A stretch of DNA of 64,000 nt from Legionella fallonii LLAP-10 (GTDB lineage: Bacteria > Pseudomonadota > Gammaproteobacteria > Legionellales > Legionellaceae): contig NZ_LN614827.1 of assembly GCF_000953135.1 (NCBI RefSeq), positions 3,891,501 to 3,955,500 on the forward strand. The letters run 5' to 3'. This document shows positions 26,884 to 34,676 of this stretch, one piece after another; position 1 is the stretch's first letter; the number at the start of each line of letters is the position of its first letter. A program made the translations under genes and the position numbers. A model generated the notes under the pieces. That model had not been told where the DNA came from, ran no database searches, and was given only the letters and a program-made list of their open reading frames with translations.

Positions 26884-27093
26884 ATGTCAGAAAAAATACG
26901 CGGTACAGTAAAGTGGTTTAACGAGTCCAAAGGTTTCGGTTTTCTAGAAAGTGGCGGTAAAGATTATTTCGTACACTTTAGTGCAATCCAATGCAGCGGT
27001 TTCAAAACTCTTGCTGAAGGCGCCACTGTAATGTTCAAAGCTAGTAATGGCCAAAAAGGTCCTCAAGCTGAAGAAGTTGAAATAGTAGCCTAA
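26884..27093 (+). CDS. Cold-shock domain protein
   Basis: Single cold-shock domain of 69 residues that binds single-stranded RNA and DNA. RNP1 is KGFGFL and RNP2 is DYFVHF, with [13 protein letters not shown] at the start. It differs from the second copy at 59341 in the loop after RNP2 ([12 protein letters not shown] versus [13 protein letters not shown]), so the two are distinct paralogues. It lies after recN but has its own promoter and terminator. Confidence 0.93.
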   Translation: MSEKIRGTVKWFNESKGFGFLESGGKDYFVHFSAIQCSGFKTLAEGATVMFKASNGQKGPQAEEVEIVA

Positions 27094-27102
27094 ATCATTA
27101 TT

Positions 27103-27151
27103 ACGCCCTATTCTTTATATGATAGAGATATCCTTATAATGAATGGGGCGT
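27103..27151 (+). terminator. Rho-independent terminator after csp
   Basis: ACGCCCTATTC (27103-27113) pairs with GAATGGGGCGT (27141-27151) in an 11-bp stem with one G-U pair, followed by TTCTTTAT. The intervening 27 bases could fold further. Confidence 0.7.
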
Positions 27152-27273
27152 TTCTTTATCTGAAATTCTCCAGTTACCACTTAAGATTCGCTCTATTCTG
27201 AGCAGACTAATGACTTAAATATTTTATTTAAAATTTCTCCTGAAGAAATAATAAACCACAAGGAGTTTGTGTT

Positions 27274-27837
27274 ATGAGTAAAAAAATCGCAGTTATCGTA
27301 GGCAGCCTACGCAGAGAATCTTTAAATCTTAAAATGGCCAAAGTACTAATGTCTCTTGCTCCCGAATCACTCAAGCCAGAAATAATATCTATAGGTGATT
27401 TACCATTATACAACCAAGATTTAGATGAGGGAGATAACATTCCTGCTGCTTGGAGCAAATTCCGCGAACAAATGAAATCATGCCAAGGCATATTATTTGT
27501 TACTCCTGAATATAACCGCTCGGTGCCCGGGGCTCTCAAAAATGCTATTGATGTCGGATCACGTCCTTATGGCCATAGTATCTGGGGAGGAAAGCCAGCT
27601 GCAGTTGTCAGTGTTTCTCCTGGTGCTATTGGTGGATTTGGAGCAAACCATCATTTAAGACAATCATTTGTATTCCTTGACGTTCCAGTATTGCAACAGC
27701 CGGAAGCCTATATAGGATTCGCAGGAAATTTATTTAATGACAAGGGAGAGCTTACTAATGAAGATACTCGCCTATTCTTAAGCAAGCTGATGACCACTTT
27801 CGCTAATTGGGTGGAAACAATCGTTCGGGCAGAGTAA
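27274..27837 (+). CDS. NADPH-dependent FMN reductase / quinone reductase (ChrR-YieF type)
   Basis: Flavodoxin-fold reductase of 187 residues. The FMN phosphate loop GSLRRESLNLKMAK (residues 10-23) and the family signature TPEYNRSVPGALKNAID are present, as in E. coli ChrR/YieF and related NADPH:FMN reductases. Such proteins reduce quinones, chromate or flavins by two electrons. AAGGAG lies about 10 bases before the ATG. One of three flavin reductases in the window (with azoR and the gene at 19027), pointing to redundant quinone detoxification. Confidence 0.9.
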   Translation: MSKKIAVIVGSLRRESLNLKMAKVLMSLAPESLKPEIISIGDLPLYNQDLDEGDNIPAAWSKFREQMKSCQGILFVTPEYNRSVPGALKNAIDVGSRPYGHSIWGGKPAAVVSVSPGAIGGFGANHHLRQSFVFLDVPVLQQPEAYIGFAGNLFNDKGELTNEDTRLFLSKLMTTFANWVETIVRAE

Positions 27838-27847
27838 TCATTCACAT

Positions 27848-27981
27848 AATGGCGTCAACTTAGATAAAATTGTCGCCTGGATGGAGTAAATCGTAATCCG
27901 GGATCAAGGCTCGAATCAGATTTCGCTCTCGGGTTAGGGCTGCACCTTCCCCCAGGCTCCATCCCTTAAGTTGACCTCATT
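27848..27981. repeat. Family B dispersed repeat, copy B2 (134 bp)
   Basis: Ends AATGGCGTCAACTTA (27848-27862) and TAAGTTGACCTCATT (27967-27981) are inverted repeats with one mismatch in 15 plus one near the outer end. The interior has a REP-like stretch with TCGTAATCCGGGATCAAGGC and GGGTTAGGGCTGC. Confidence 0.7.
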
Positions 27982-28408
27982 AGGGGAACGCTACTCATTT
28001 ATTCCTTCAATTGAAGTCATTAAGAACCCAGCCTCGTTCGGAAAAGGGCTCTATTTAGATATCCCACCCCCATTTATATTGCCTCTATAGATACAAATTG
28101 CCTCCAAAGCCTCCATCAAAATCCTAGAAAAGACACTTTATGGTTTTTTTAGTAAGAATGCTCATAAAAATCAATGATCATGAAGTATATTGACTGCAAA
28201 TATTAATTCGGAATAATCATTTGGTAGGCATTAATCATTCTGATTATTTCTTGTACGCTGTATTGTTATTAACAAGGAGCCAGTCAATTCAGCAAGAGAC
28301 GTTCTCTTTGTCATTACCGAACCTAGTTTATTCTCACGTCGACAGTGGCGAAAGGAGAATGAGATAATTTATACACAACTTACGCAGGACATGTAAACGT
28401 TACTTTAT
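27982..28408. other. Non-coding stretch between repeats B2 and D1
   Basis: About 430 AT-rich bases without an ORF that I trust, and no clear promoter or structure. It may be decayed coding DNA. Confidence 0.4.
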
Positions 28409-28430
28409 GCCAGGCAAAAAATTGCCTGGC
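28409..28430. terminator. Perfect 9-bp hairpin
   Basis: GCCAGGCAA (28409-28417), loop AAAA, TTGCCTGGC (28422-28430). It has no U-run. It abuts repeat D1 and may be part of it or a terminator for the small gene on the minus strand. Confidence 0.45.
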
Positions 28431-28433
28431 GCA

Positions 28434-28519
28434 GTCATCCAGAGGTGCTTGCGACGAAGAATCTCCTGAATCAGGCACAACGCGTTTTACAGGAGAGCCT
28501 TCGTTACGTTCGAGATGAC
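28434..28519. repeat. Family D palindromic repeat, copy D1
   Basis: Starts GTCATCCAGAG and ends CGAGATGAC. Inside, CGAAGAATCTCCTG and CAGGAGAGCCTTCG form an inverted pair. This is the GTCAT...CGAAGAATCTCC type of intergenic repeat seen in many Legionella and other proteobacterial genomes; a second copy lies at 42621. Confidence 0.65.
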
Positions 28520-28583
28520 AGGAATAGCAAAAGTAGCAACTACTGGATGTAGTTCAAGACAGTTGCTACGTTGGTTGCTTAGA

Positions 28584-28826
28584 TTAATGTTGTACGCTCT
28601 TTTTGCTATCACCTAACAACCAATCTTTACTTACATTAAGTTCATCAGCAACTTTTTGCATGGCGTTGTTACTAAAGGCAACGATACCATTTAATAAAGC
28701 TTCAATTTGAAATGGCGGTAATTTAAATAATTTAGCACACACTTGAACGCGCTCAGCCATTAAAGCAGGAACACCAAGTTCGTCTAATTCATAATTCAAA
28801 CGTTCAGCTAATTTTTTGTTTGGCAT
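28584..28826 (-). CDS. Small helix-turn-helix-like protein, 80 residues
   Basis: Product begins MPNKKLAERLNYELDELG. It starts at the ATG at 28826 because GAGGAG ends 7 bases upstream; the ATG at 28832 is too close. The segment KVADELNVSKDWLLGD near the C-terminus matches the second half of Xre-type repressor helix-turn-helix domains (a recognition helix followed by WLLxG), and RLNYELDELGVPALMAERVQVCAKLF the preceding part, although the spacing is unusual. A DNA-binding regulator is plausible. A 30-base palindrome lies 59 bases upstream and could be its operator. Downstream of and same direction as serC-serB-serA. Confidence 0.65.
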   Translation of the reverse strand: MPNKKLAERLNYELDELGVPALMAERVQVCAKLFKLPPFQIEALLNGIVAFSNNAMQKVADELNVSKDWLLGDSKKSVQH

Positions 28827-28884
28827 GGTCATCTCCTCTTTGCTTTTTATCAGTGTAAAACACCAAAGCTTAAGAGTTCATTAA

Positions 28885-28914
28885 CAAAATTATTTTTTAT
28901 AAAAAATAATTTTG
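28885..28914. promoter_or_regulatory. Perfect 30-base AT-rich palindrome, terminator or operator
   Basis: CAAAATTATTTTTTA followed directly by its reverse complement. It lies 3' of serA and 5' of the small regulator gene on the same strand. It could terminate the ser operon transcript, since the arms end in U-rich sequence, or be an operator for the small protein. Confidence 0.5.
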
Positions 28915-28927
28915 CACTGCACAAAAA

Positions 28928-30130
28928 TCATGACGGCATATCTGGAAAAGGAATAATATGAACCCTAATAATATCCTCTATAGAAAGCAAGTTTTTAACC
29001 AACCTCTCCAGATGCTCTTTACTCCCTGAGATATCGATAAGATTAACCGCAATATTCTCTTTAGAGGTATTTACCATACGCTCAATATTGTAACTCAGTT
29101 GGGAAACTCTCTGCGTACAATGAGCGATCACCCCAGGTTGATTATGATTGATGACAACAAGACGATAACAATTAGGCATCTTTGTTGCTGATAAAAATGT
29201 ATCAGGATAATTAATTGAATGCTCAATAGTCCCAAACTCAAGATAATTAGAGATGTTACGAATTACCATTTCCGCTGAATTCGCTTCTGCTTCAGTAGTA
29301 CTTGCTCCCAAGTGAGGAAAGCTTAATACTTGCGGGTGAGCAGCAAGGCTAGGGGTCGGAAAATCGGTAATATAGCCTAGAAGATTTTGCGTTTCTAATT
29401 GATGAATTATTGCTGCTTCGCTAATTACTTGCTCTCGCGAAAAATTAAGTAACAATGCCTGTGATTTTATGAATGGGGCATTTTTTTCATTAATCAGATA
29501 AGTAGTATCTGCAGTTAAAGGTACATGCAAGGTAATAATATCAGCACTGGAGAGTACTGTATTCAGATCAATAGTTTTCTCTACACTAGGCATTAATGCT
29601 AAAGCATTGGTAAGCGTCATATGAGGATCATAGCCTAATACACGCATACCTAAGGCATGCCCCGCATTAGCGACCTTAACACCTATATTCCCTAATCCTA
29701 TTACCCCCAAGGTTTTTCCTGAAATTTCATGGCCTACAAATTTCTTTTTTTGCGACTCAATTTCTCGAGATAATGACTCTTTGTCCTGCTCTCCTAGGCG
29801 ACTTAAAAATGTCCTTGCTTCATCCAAATGACGATAGCCAATTAACATCGCAGCCAATACCAGTTCCTTAACAGCATTGGCATTTGCTCCAGGAGCATAA
29901 AATACAGGGATACCCAGAGTCGTCAAAGAAGCCACTGGAATATTATCGGTACCCACACCCGCGCGTCCTACTGCTTTAAGCTGCCCCAAAAAAGAATGAT
30001 GGTGCAGTTGACGAGAGCGAACTAGAATAACATCAGGATCATCAAAATTGCTCCCTACTAGATACTTGGACGGAGCAAACAGGGTTAATGCCGTTGGTGC
30101 GATATTGTCAAGAATTTGTATGTTGAACAT
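28928..30130 (-). CDS. serA: D-3-phosphoglycerate dehydrogenase
   Basis: First enzyme of phosphorylated serine synthesis, oxidising 3-phosphoglycerate with NAD. About 400 residues. NAD-binding GLGNIG (VIGLGNIGVKVAN), catalytic-site arginine in NFSREQVI, and the histidine in SFPHLGAST are visible; a C-terminal ACT domain (about 320-400, RLVVINHNQPGVIAHCTQRV) is where serine feedback inhibition is expected. Start at the ATG at 30130: AAGGAG lies 8 bases before it and TGA of serB ends 2 bases upstream. The catalytic glutamate region reads ITDFPTP instead of the common LDVFxxEP; this NFSRE/TDFP version is found in another SerA subgroup. Third gene of serC-serB-serA. Confidence 0.9.
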   Translation of the reverse strand: MFNIQILDNIAPTALTLFAPSKYLVGSNFDDPDVILVRSRQLHHHSFLGQLKAVGRAGVGTDNIPVASLTTLGIPVFYAPGANANAVKELVLAAMLIGYRHLDEARTFLSRLGEQDKESLSREIESQKKKFVGHEISGKTLGVIGLGNIGVKVANAGHALGMRVLGYDPHMTLTNALALMPSVEKTIDLNTVLSSADIITLHVPLTADTTYLINEKNAPFIKSQALLLNFSREQVISEAAIIHQLETQNLLGYITDFPTPSLAAHPQVLSFPHLGASTTEAEANSAEMVIRNISNYLEFGTIEHSINYPDTFLSATKMPNCYRLVVINHNQPGVIAHCTQRVSQLSYNIERMVNTSKENIAVNLIDISGSKEHLERLVKNLLSIEDIIRVHIIPFPDMPS

Positions 30131-30132
30131 TA

Positions 30133-30909
30133 TCAAGGCTCCTTAACTAGAACGAGGCCCTTTTGTAGGTCACTTAGTCCCTGCTCGTAATAAGCACGGA
30201 ACTCCCCTGTAAGAGCTAATTGTTCTTCATGAGTTAAACCTAACGCCAATACAGGCAATAAATTGCTATGTTGAATGTAAAAATAAGAATGCTCCTGCAC
30301 CCAAGTTTTGGGAGACGCCCCAGCATAACCAACAAATCGGGTCACCGATGTTTGCGCCTCCCAATCAGTGTATCCATCACCTAACAATAAAGAATGCTCT
30401 TTCGCATTTAAAATTTTGCTTATTTGTAAGGATTTACCTTTGGGCTTGACTAAATCACTATGCTCATCAAAGCCTTCGTATCTCCCATCCACATTAAAAT
30501 AGACATCAACGGCCAATATTCTACTCTCGGGAATACCAAGCTGTTCTGCTAAAGGTAAAATAGCTGATTTAATACCCGCAGAAATTATATAAATTTTTTT
30601 CCCAAGATGATTAAGAAGATTGATGACTGCACGCGCCCCAGGAGCACAATGAGTGTCGTACTGTTTAGCCAGTTGCTTTATTTGTTCTTGGCTTGGCTTA
30701 ATAAAGTCTAATCGCCTTCTATAGTCTGCTACGGTAAGCCCTGCGGTCGACATACATCGCTGTGTTATTTCATGTACATGCTGTGCAACGCCATTCATAG
30801 TAGCTAATAAATCGACTCCTTCAATCAATGATAAGGTACCATCCCAATCGAAAAAGAAGACATCAATTGGAGTTTTAGGTTGCCATAAGTCAGAGTCTAT
30901 ATAGGACAT
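30133..30909 (-). CDS. serB: Phosphoserine phosphatase (HAD family)
   Basis: Predicted phosphoserine phosphatase of 258 residues. HAD motif I is FFDWDGTLS with D21 as nucleophile and D23 as acid/base; motif II is IISAG, then K in LVKPKG and motif III/IV LLGDGYTDWEA with the metal aspartates. Start is the ATG at 30909 (GGTGG just before it), 10 bases after serC; the longer frame to 30951 would overlap serC. Substrate is inferred from the operon as much as from motifs. It lacks the long N-terminal ACT-like region of E. coli SerB. Confidence 0.88.
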   Translation of the reverse strand: MSYIDSDLWQPKTPIDVFFFDWDGTLSLIEGVDLLATMNGVAQHVHEITQRCMSTAGLTVADYRRRLDFIKPSQEQIKQLAKQYDTHCAPGARAVINLLNHLGKKIYIISAGIKSAILPLAEQLGIPESRILAVDVYFNVDGRYEGFDEHSDLVKPKGKSLQISKILNAKEHSLLLGDGYTDWEAQTSVTRFVGYAGASPKTWVQEHSYFYIQHSNLLPVLALGLTHEEQLALTGEFRAYYEQGLSDLQKGLVLVKEP

Positions 30910-30919
30910 AAATCCACCA

Positions 30920-31999
30920 TTAGGGTGCTGCAAAGAAACGTAAAAATTCAATGAGTCGTTTTACATCATGCAAACTAATCGCGTTATAAAGACTAGCTCT
31001 TGCTCCTCCAACGCTACGATGTCCTTGTAAATACAATAGCCCTTGTTGTTCTGCTGCTTTGAAAAAAGAGGGCTCTTGCTCAGAATCAGTTAACGTAAAT
31101 GGCACATTAAGGCGAGAACGATACTGCGGCATGACCGCATTATGATAGACATTGCTCTCATCAATATATTGATACAGTAACTGTGACTTTTGCTCACTGC
31201 GTGTAGCCATGACCGCGACGCCGCCTTTATCCTCAAGCCAATCCAATATCAAAGAAGCAACATAGAAAGCAAAAGTAGGCGGTGTAGCGGCAAGGGAATG
31301 GTTTTTGTCTTGTGTTGCATAGTGAAAAACCACAGGTGTTTCAGGAAGCGCCCTATCAAATAAATCGCGGCGCACCATAACTAAAGACATACCCGCTATA
31401 CCCAGATTTTTTTGAGCGCAGGCATAAATACATCCTAATCGTGAAAAATCAATCGCTCTTGAGAAAATGTTGGAGCTCATATCGCTCACCAACACCATGC
31501 CATCAATTTCAGGTACAAACGGAAACTCAACACCACCTATAGTTTCATTATCTGTAAAATGTAGAAATGCTGCGTTTTGTTGAATGTCCCAGGTACTTAC
31601 CTCGGGAATAGTCGTGAAGTTCTGTTTTGCGCCGCTAGCAGCGAGGTGAACATCAATATATTTTCGGGCTTCATTGATAGCCATGGTTGACCAATAACCT
31701 GTTTCAACATAGTTCGCATGAGAAAAGCCTCGAACTAAATTCATAGTAGCCATGGCAAATTGAACTTGAGCCCCTCCGGGTAAAAATAAGACACCAAATT
31801 CGTCAGGAACTTTTAAAATACGACGTACAGAGGCCTCTAGTTTTTCACCTAACGCAGAAAACTCTGTAGTCCTGTGCCCTAGCTCCAGAATGGAAACGCC
31901 GGTATCGTGCCAATTTAATAATTCATTCCCTATCGTTTTTAGCACCACTTCGGGAATTGCGGCAGGCCCAGCATTAAAATTGATTGGTCTTTTTCTCAT
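30920..31999 (-). CDS. serC: Phosphoserine aminotransferase
   Basis: PLP enzyme converting 3-phosphohydroxypyruvate plus glutamate to phosphoserine, 359 residues. Diagnostic segments are NFNAGPAAIP at the start, SILELGHRTTEF, LPGGAQVQFAM, SDMSSNIFSR and the PLP lysine in CAQKNLGIAG. The ATG at 31999 aligns best with other SerC starts, although a TTG at 32008 has AGGATG closer to it. First gene of the serC-serB-serA operon, which covers the whole three-step pathway from 3-phosphoglycerate. Confidence 0.93.
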   Translation of the reverse strand: MRKRPINFNAGPAAIPEVVLKTIGNELLNWHDTGVSILELGHRTTEFSALGEKLEASVRRILKVPDEFGVLFLPGGAQVQFAMATMNLVRGFSHANYVETGYWSTMAINEARKYIDVHLAASGAKQNFTTIPEVSTWDIQQNAAFLHFTDNETIGGVEFPFVPEIDGMVLVSDMSSNIFSRAIDFSRLGCIYACAQKNLGIAGMSLVMVRRDLFDRALPETPVVFHYATQDKNHSLAATPPTFAFYVASLILDWLEDKGGVAVMATRSEQKSQLLYQYIDESNVYHNAVMPQYRSRLNVPFTLTDSEQEPSFFKAAEQQGLLYLQGHRSVGGARASLYNAISLHDVKRLIEFLRFFAAP

Positions 32000-32138
32000 A
32001 AATAACAAGACATCCTTATTAGGTCATTACAAAATTAGAAAAAATACTATTAGATTACGATTATAGTACAAAGCAAAATACTTTGCTGATGACGAGGCGC
32101 TATGCCAAACAAATCGCAGCTTAGGAGATTAGGCATAA

Positions 32139-33047
32139 TTAGCGATTAAAAAGAGTATAGATTCTTTTTCCTATCCAAAACAAGATGAGACACAAACAAC
32201 CCCACAGCAGGATTAATGGTAAAAAATAAACAACAAATTGAATTAGACTGTAGGTAAAATTGCGTAACCCATCAATTAAATTGACATAAGCCCCCTTGAA
32301 TACTTCAGCAATTCTCCATTGCTTTTGATATTCGCTCTGAATGCTCGGATTCATATTCAAAGTAATCGTGATTAAAGATAAGGCTACTGATTCTTTATAG
32401 TATTTTATTTGCCCTACAAGGACATCTATCTGTCCTTGAGTCTCACTCAGCTGTTGATGTACTTTAAGCACATCTTCAGTTTTAGTTGCCCCCAACATAA
32501 TTTTCTCAAGCTGGCTTTTTGACTGCTGCAAGTTTTCCAGCTGACTTTGTAAGTTGACATATTGTTGGGTAATATCCTCACCGCTCACAGTCTCCTGGGT
32601 CACTTGTGTTGCGAGTGATTTCAACTGTTTTAATACACTATTTAAACCTTCCGCAGGAACTCTAATACTGATTTCAGCAGAAGTATTGCCTGTATTCTGA
32701 CTGACATTAGAACGAACAACATATCCTCCTGAAGTATTAGCCATGTTGGCAATAGTATCTATGGCCTGATTTATATTACTTACCTGTAATGTGATATTTG
32801 CATTACGAATAATCATCCGTCTCATGATGTTTTCTTGAGGAGGAGATGTTGGTGGTGTGCCGGGAGTCATTGCTGCATTATCCAATTTGGCATAAGCAAT
32901 CATAGGAGAGGCGCCTCCAGGAACAGAGGAAACTCTGCCGCCATACATTGTTGCACCAGTAACACGGAATAGGGAAGAATATGCACCATATAATAAGGAC
33001 AAAACACCAATAAAAGCTAATAAATAAAGAGCGCCCTTCTTCATCAT
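32139..33047 (-). CDS. DUF4349 membrane-anchored protein
   Basis: 302-residue envelope protein of the DUF4349 family. An N-terminal hydrophobic segment (about 5-25, ALYLLAFIGVLSLLYGAYSSL) acts as signal or anchor. The middle carries the family domain (RNANITLQVSNINQAIDTI, GGYVVRSNVSQNTG, ISIRVPAEGLNSVL), then a coiled coil (about 165-215, QQYVNLQSQLENLQQSKSQL), and a C-terminal transmembrane helix with basic end (FVVYFLPLILLWGCLCLILFW). Function of the family is unknown. Stand-alone gene. Confidence 0.82.
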   Translation of the reverse strand: MMKKGALYLLAFIGVLSLLYGAYSSLFRVTGATMYGGRVSSVPGGASPMIAYAKLDNAAMTPGTPPTSPPQENIMRRMIIRNANITLQVSNINQAIDTIANMANTSGGYVVRSNVSQNTGNTSAEISIRVPAEGLNSVLKQLKSLATQVTQETVSGEDITQQYVNLQSQLENLQQSKSQLEKIMLGATKTEDVLKVHQQLSETQGQIDVLVGQIKYYKESVALSLITITLNMNPSIQSEYQKQWRIAEVFKGAYVNLIDGLRNFTYSLIQFVVYFLPLILLWGCLCLILFWIGKRIYTLFNR

Positions 33048-33230
33048 TAATGTCCTTTTTTAATCAATAGTGAATAAAGCCAATAATCTTTTAACTTCAT
33101 AATGTTGTGTGAACTAGTATTTTAAAGCATAGCAAAGATTAAATTAAAGACAAAAATGGAGCTCAGTTTATTAGGGGCAAGAAAACAGCAACTGCCTTAA
33201 ATTATCAAGACAATCGCTGCATGCAAAAAA

Positions 33231-34322
33231 CTACGGTCTTGCACGGAGTTTATTATTTTGGGCCTGCAAGATCTCCTCCTGCATCGTTATAATTTTCTCC
33301 AAATATAACGCTTCTTTACTACCTTCATCTTTATTACATGACTCTTTTTCTTGCGGAGTCAATCTAAGTAGCAGTTGAATGTACTCATCAGAGGCTTTCT
33401 GTGTTTTTTTCGATAACGTGGTTCGTAAAGTGCCACGCAACACTAACTCAATTAGATTAGAATGATCCTCTCGTTTTCCCACTAATGAATGGCTTAGTAA
33501 GGAGCTATATTTGTTGGTCGCAATTTGCTGTTGTATATCGATAAGTACCTCTTGAATTTCTTTTAGAAATTGATTCAATCCGTCAATAGGACTGCTCCGC
33601 CCTAAAGATACCTCGCGGAGTATTTGCAGGCATCTATCGCCATAAATTTTTTCTAACACATCATCTAAATCATTAGCAACTGAGGGTAATTCAACAGTGG
33701 AGTTTAGACTCTCCAAAAGATGAGTACCACAAAGTAGGCTTCTACGCTTTTTGCTGAATCGACTATTTTGGTAGATAGTTTTATCCACTACTGCAGGAGT
33801 AAAACTACTATGACATGCTTCGGTGACGCATTTATCATCACATACATGACGGCCACGTCCATGCTGCAGATGAGTATGGCCTCTTACGGGAATGAACATT
33901 GTTTTATAGTAAGCGACTAATGTATAAAAAAACAAATCCACCCGTCGGTTAGAGTGTTCAATCACATTATCTTTTGACATAGCCAATAATGCGCTTTGCT
34001 CATTCTGATTCTGTCTTAATGCCTCATTGGAATAAGGTAATGCAAGCGCGGCGCTATAATTGTCTACATAATCAAAGCGCTTACGCCTTTTGTTAGTAAA
34101 TTGTCTACGCTCTTCTTTTTTTAGCTGCGCAAAAAACTTGTCTGTTGGAGCAGTTTGAGAATGAGTAGCTGGTGTACCAACCTTTTTTTCTTGATGAGCT
34201 ACTATAGGTTCTTGTTCGACGCTGACGGAGTGCACACTAGATGTGGACCGTTGAGGAGTGAAAAAACTACTTTTTTGTGTCCTTATTTGAGGCTTTGTAC
34301 CACTTATGAATCGTCGCATCAT
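33231..34322 (-). CDS. Unknown 363-residue protein with His/Cys cluster, candidate effector
   Basis: No family recognised. AGGGAG lies 5-6 bases before the ATG. The N-terminal 80 residues are Ser/Thr/Gln/Lys-rich and disordered, ending in a very basic stretch (KRRKRF at about 79-83). A cluster of potential metal ligands follows: H149, H151, H154, H159, C161, C165, C170, H171, then C198 and H201. The remainder is helical with a likely coiled coil at the C-terminus. A basic nuclear-signal-like stretch and possible zinc site are compatible with a protein acting in a host cell (inference). Alone in its transcription unit. Confidence 0.7.
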   Translation of the reverse strand: MMRRFISGTKPQIRTQKSSFFTPQRSTSSVHSVSVEQEPIVAHQEKKVGTPATHSQTAPTDKFFAQLKKEERRQFTNKRRKRFDYVDNYSAALALPYSNEALRQNQNEQSALLAMSKDNVIEHSNRRVDLFFYTLVAYYKTMFIPVRGHTHLQHGRGRHVCDDKCVTEACHSSFTPAVVDKTIYQNSRFSKKRRSLLCGTHLLESLNSTVELPSVANDLDDVLEKIYGDRCLQILREVSLGRSSPIDGLNQFLKEIQEVLIDIQQQIATNKYSSLLSHSLVGKREDHSNLIELVLRGTLRTTLSKKTQKASDEYIQLLLRLTPQEKESCNKDEGSKEALYLEKIITMQEEILQAQNNKLRARP

Positions 34323-34643
34323 GGTTTTCTCCCTGAATAGCCATTAGCTTATAGTAGTTAAACCAACCGAGCAGAATCTTTCTCTCTAGAGGCTCAAATC
34401 TATGATTTTAAAAATTCAATACATAATAAGTTGTCTTGCCTCCTTTTCATTAAGAGCTGTCCTTTTACAATACATAAACATCTACACAAACTCAAACAGT
34501 AAAAATCATAATATGAAGAAATAGTAATGATGCTCTACAAATAACGTGCAACACATGCGCCCCATGTCGGCCCAACTTGGGGTATTACACTCTCAAATTG
34601 AGACAAAACCCTTAATAGTTTCTTAAGAAAAATTTAATATACT
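34323..34643. other. Divergent intergenic region before the 657-residue protein gene
   Basis: About 320 bases, AT-rich, holding the promoters of two divergent unknown genes. A possible -10 (TTTAATATACT, about 34632-34642) lies just before the hairpin at 34644. Nothing else found. Confidence 0.4.
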
Positions 34644-34667
34644 CGCGCAATCGTTCTGGATTGCGCG
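34644..34667 (+). promoter_or_regulatory. Hairpin in the 5' leader beside the start codon
   Basis: CGCGCAATC (34644-34652), loop GTTCTG and GATTGCGCG (34659-34667) form a perfect 9-bp stem ending 9 bases before the ATG at 34677. The only Shine-Dalgarno-like sequence (GGA in GCGGACT) overlaps its foot, and another GGA sits at the loop edge (CTGGATT), where CsrA-type proteins bind. A translational control element is plausible. Confidence 0.5.
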
Positions 34668-34676
34668 GACTAATAC

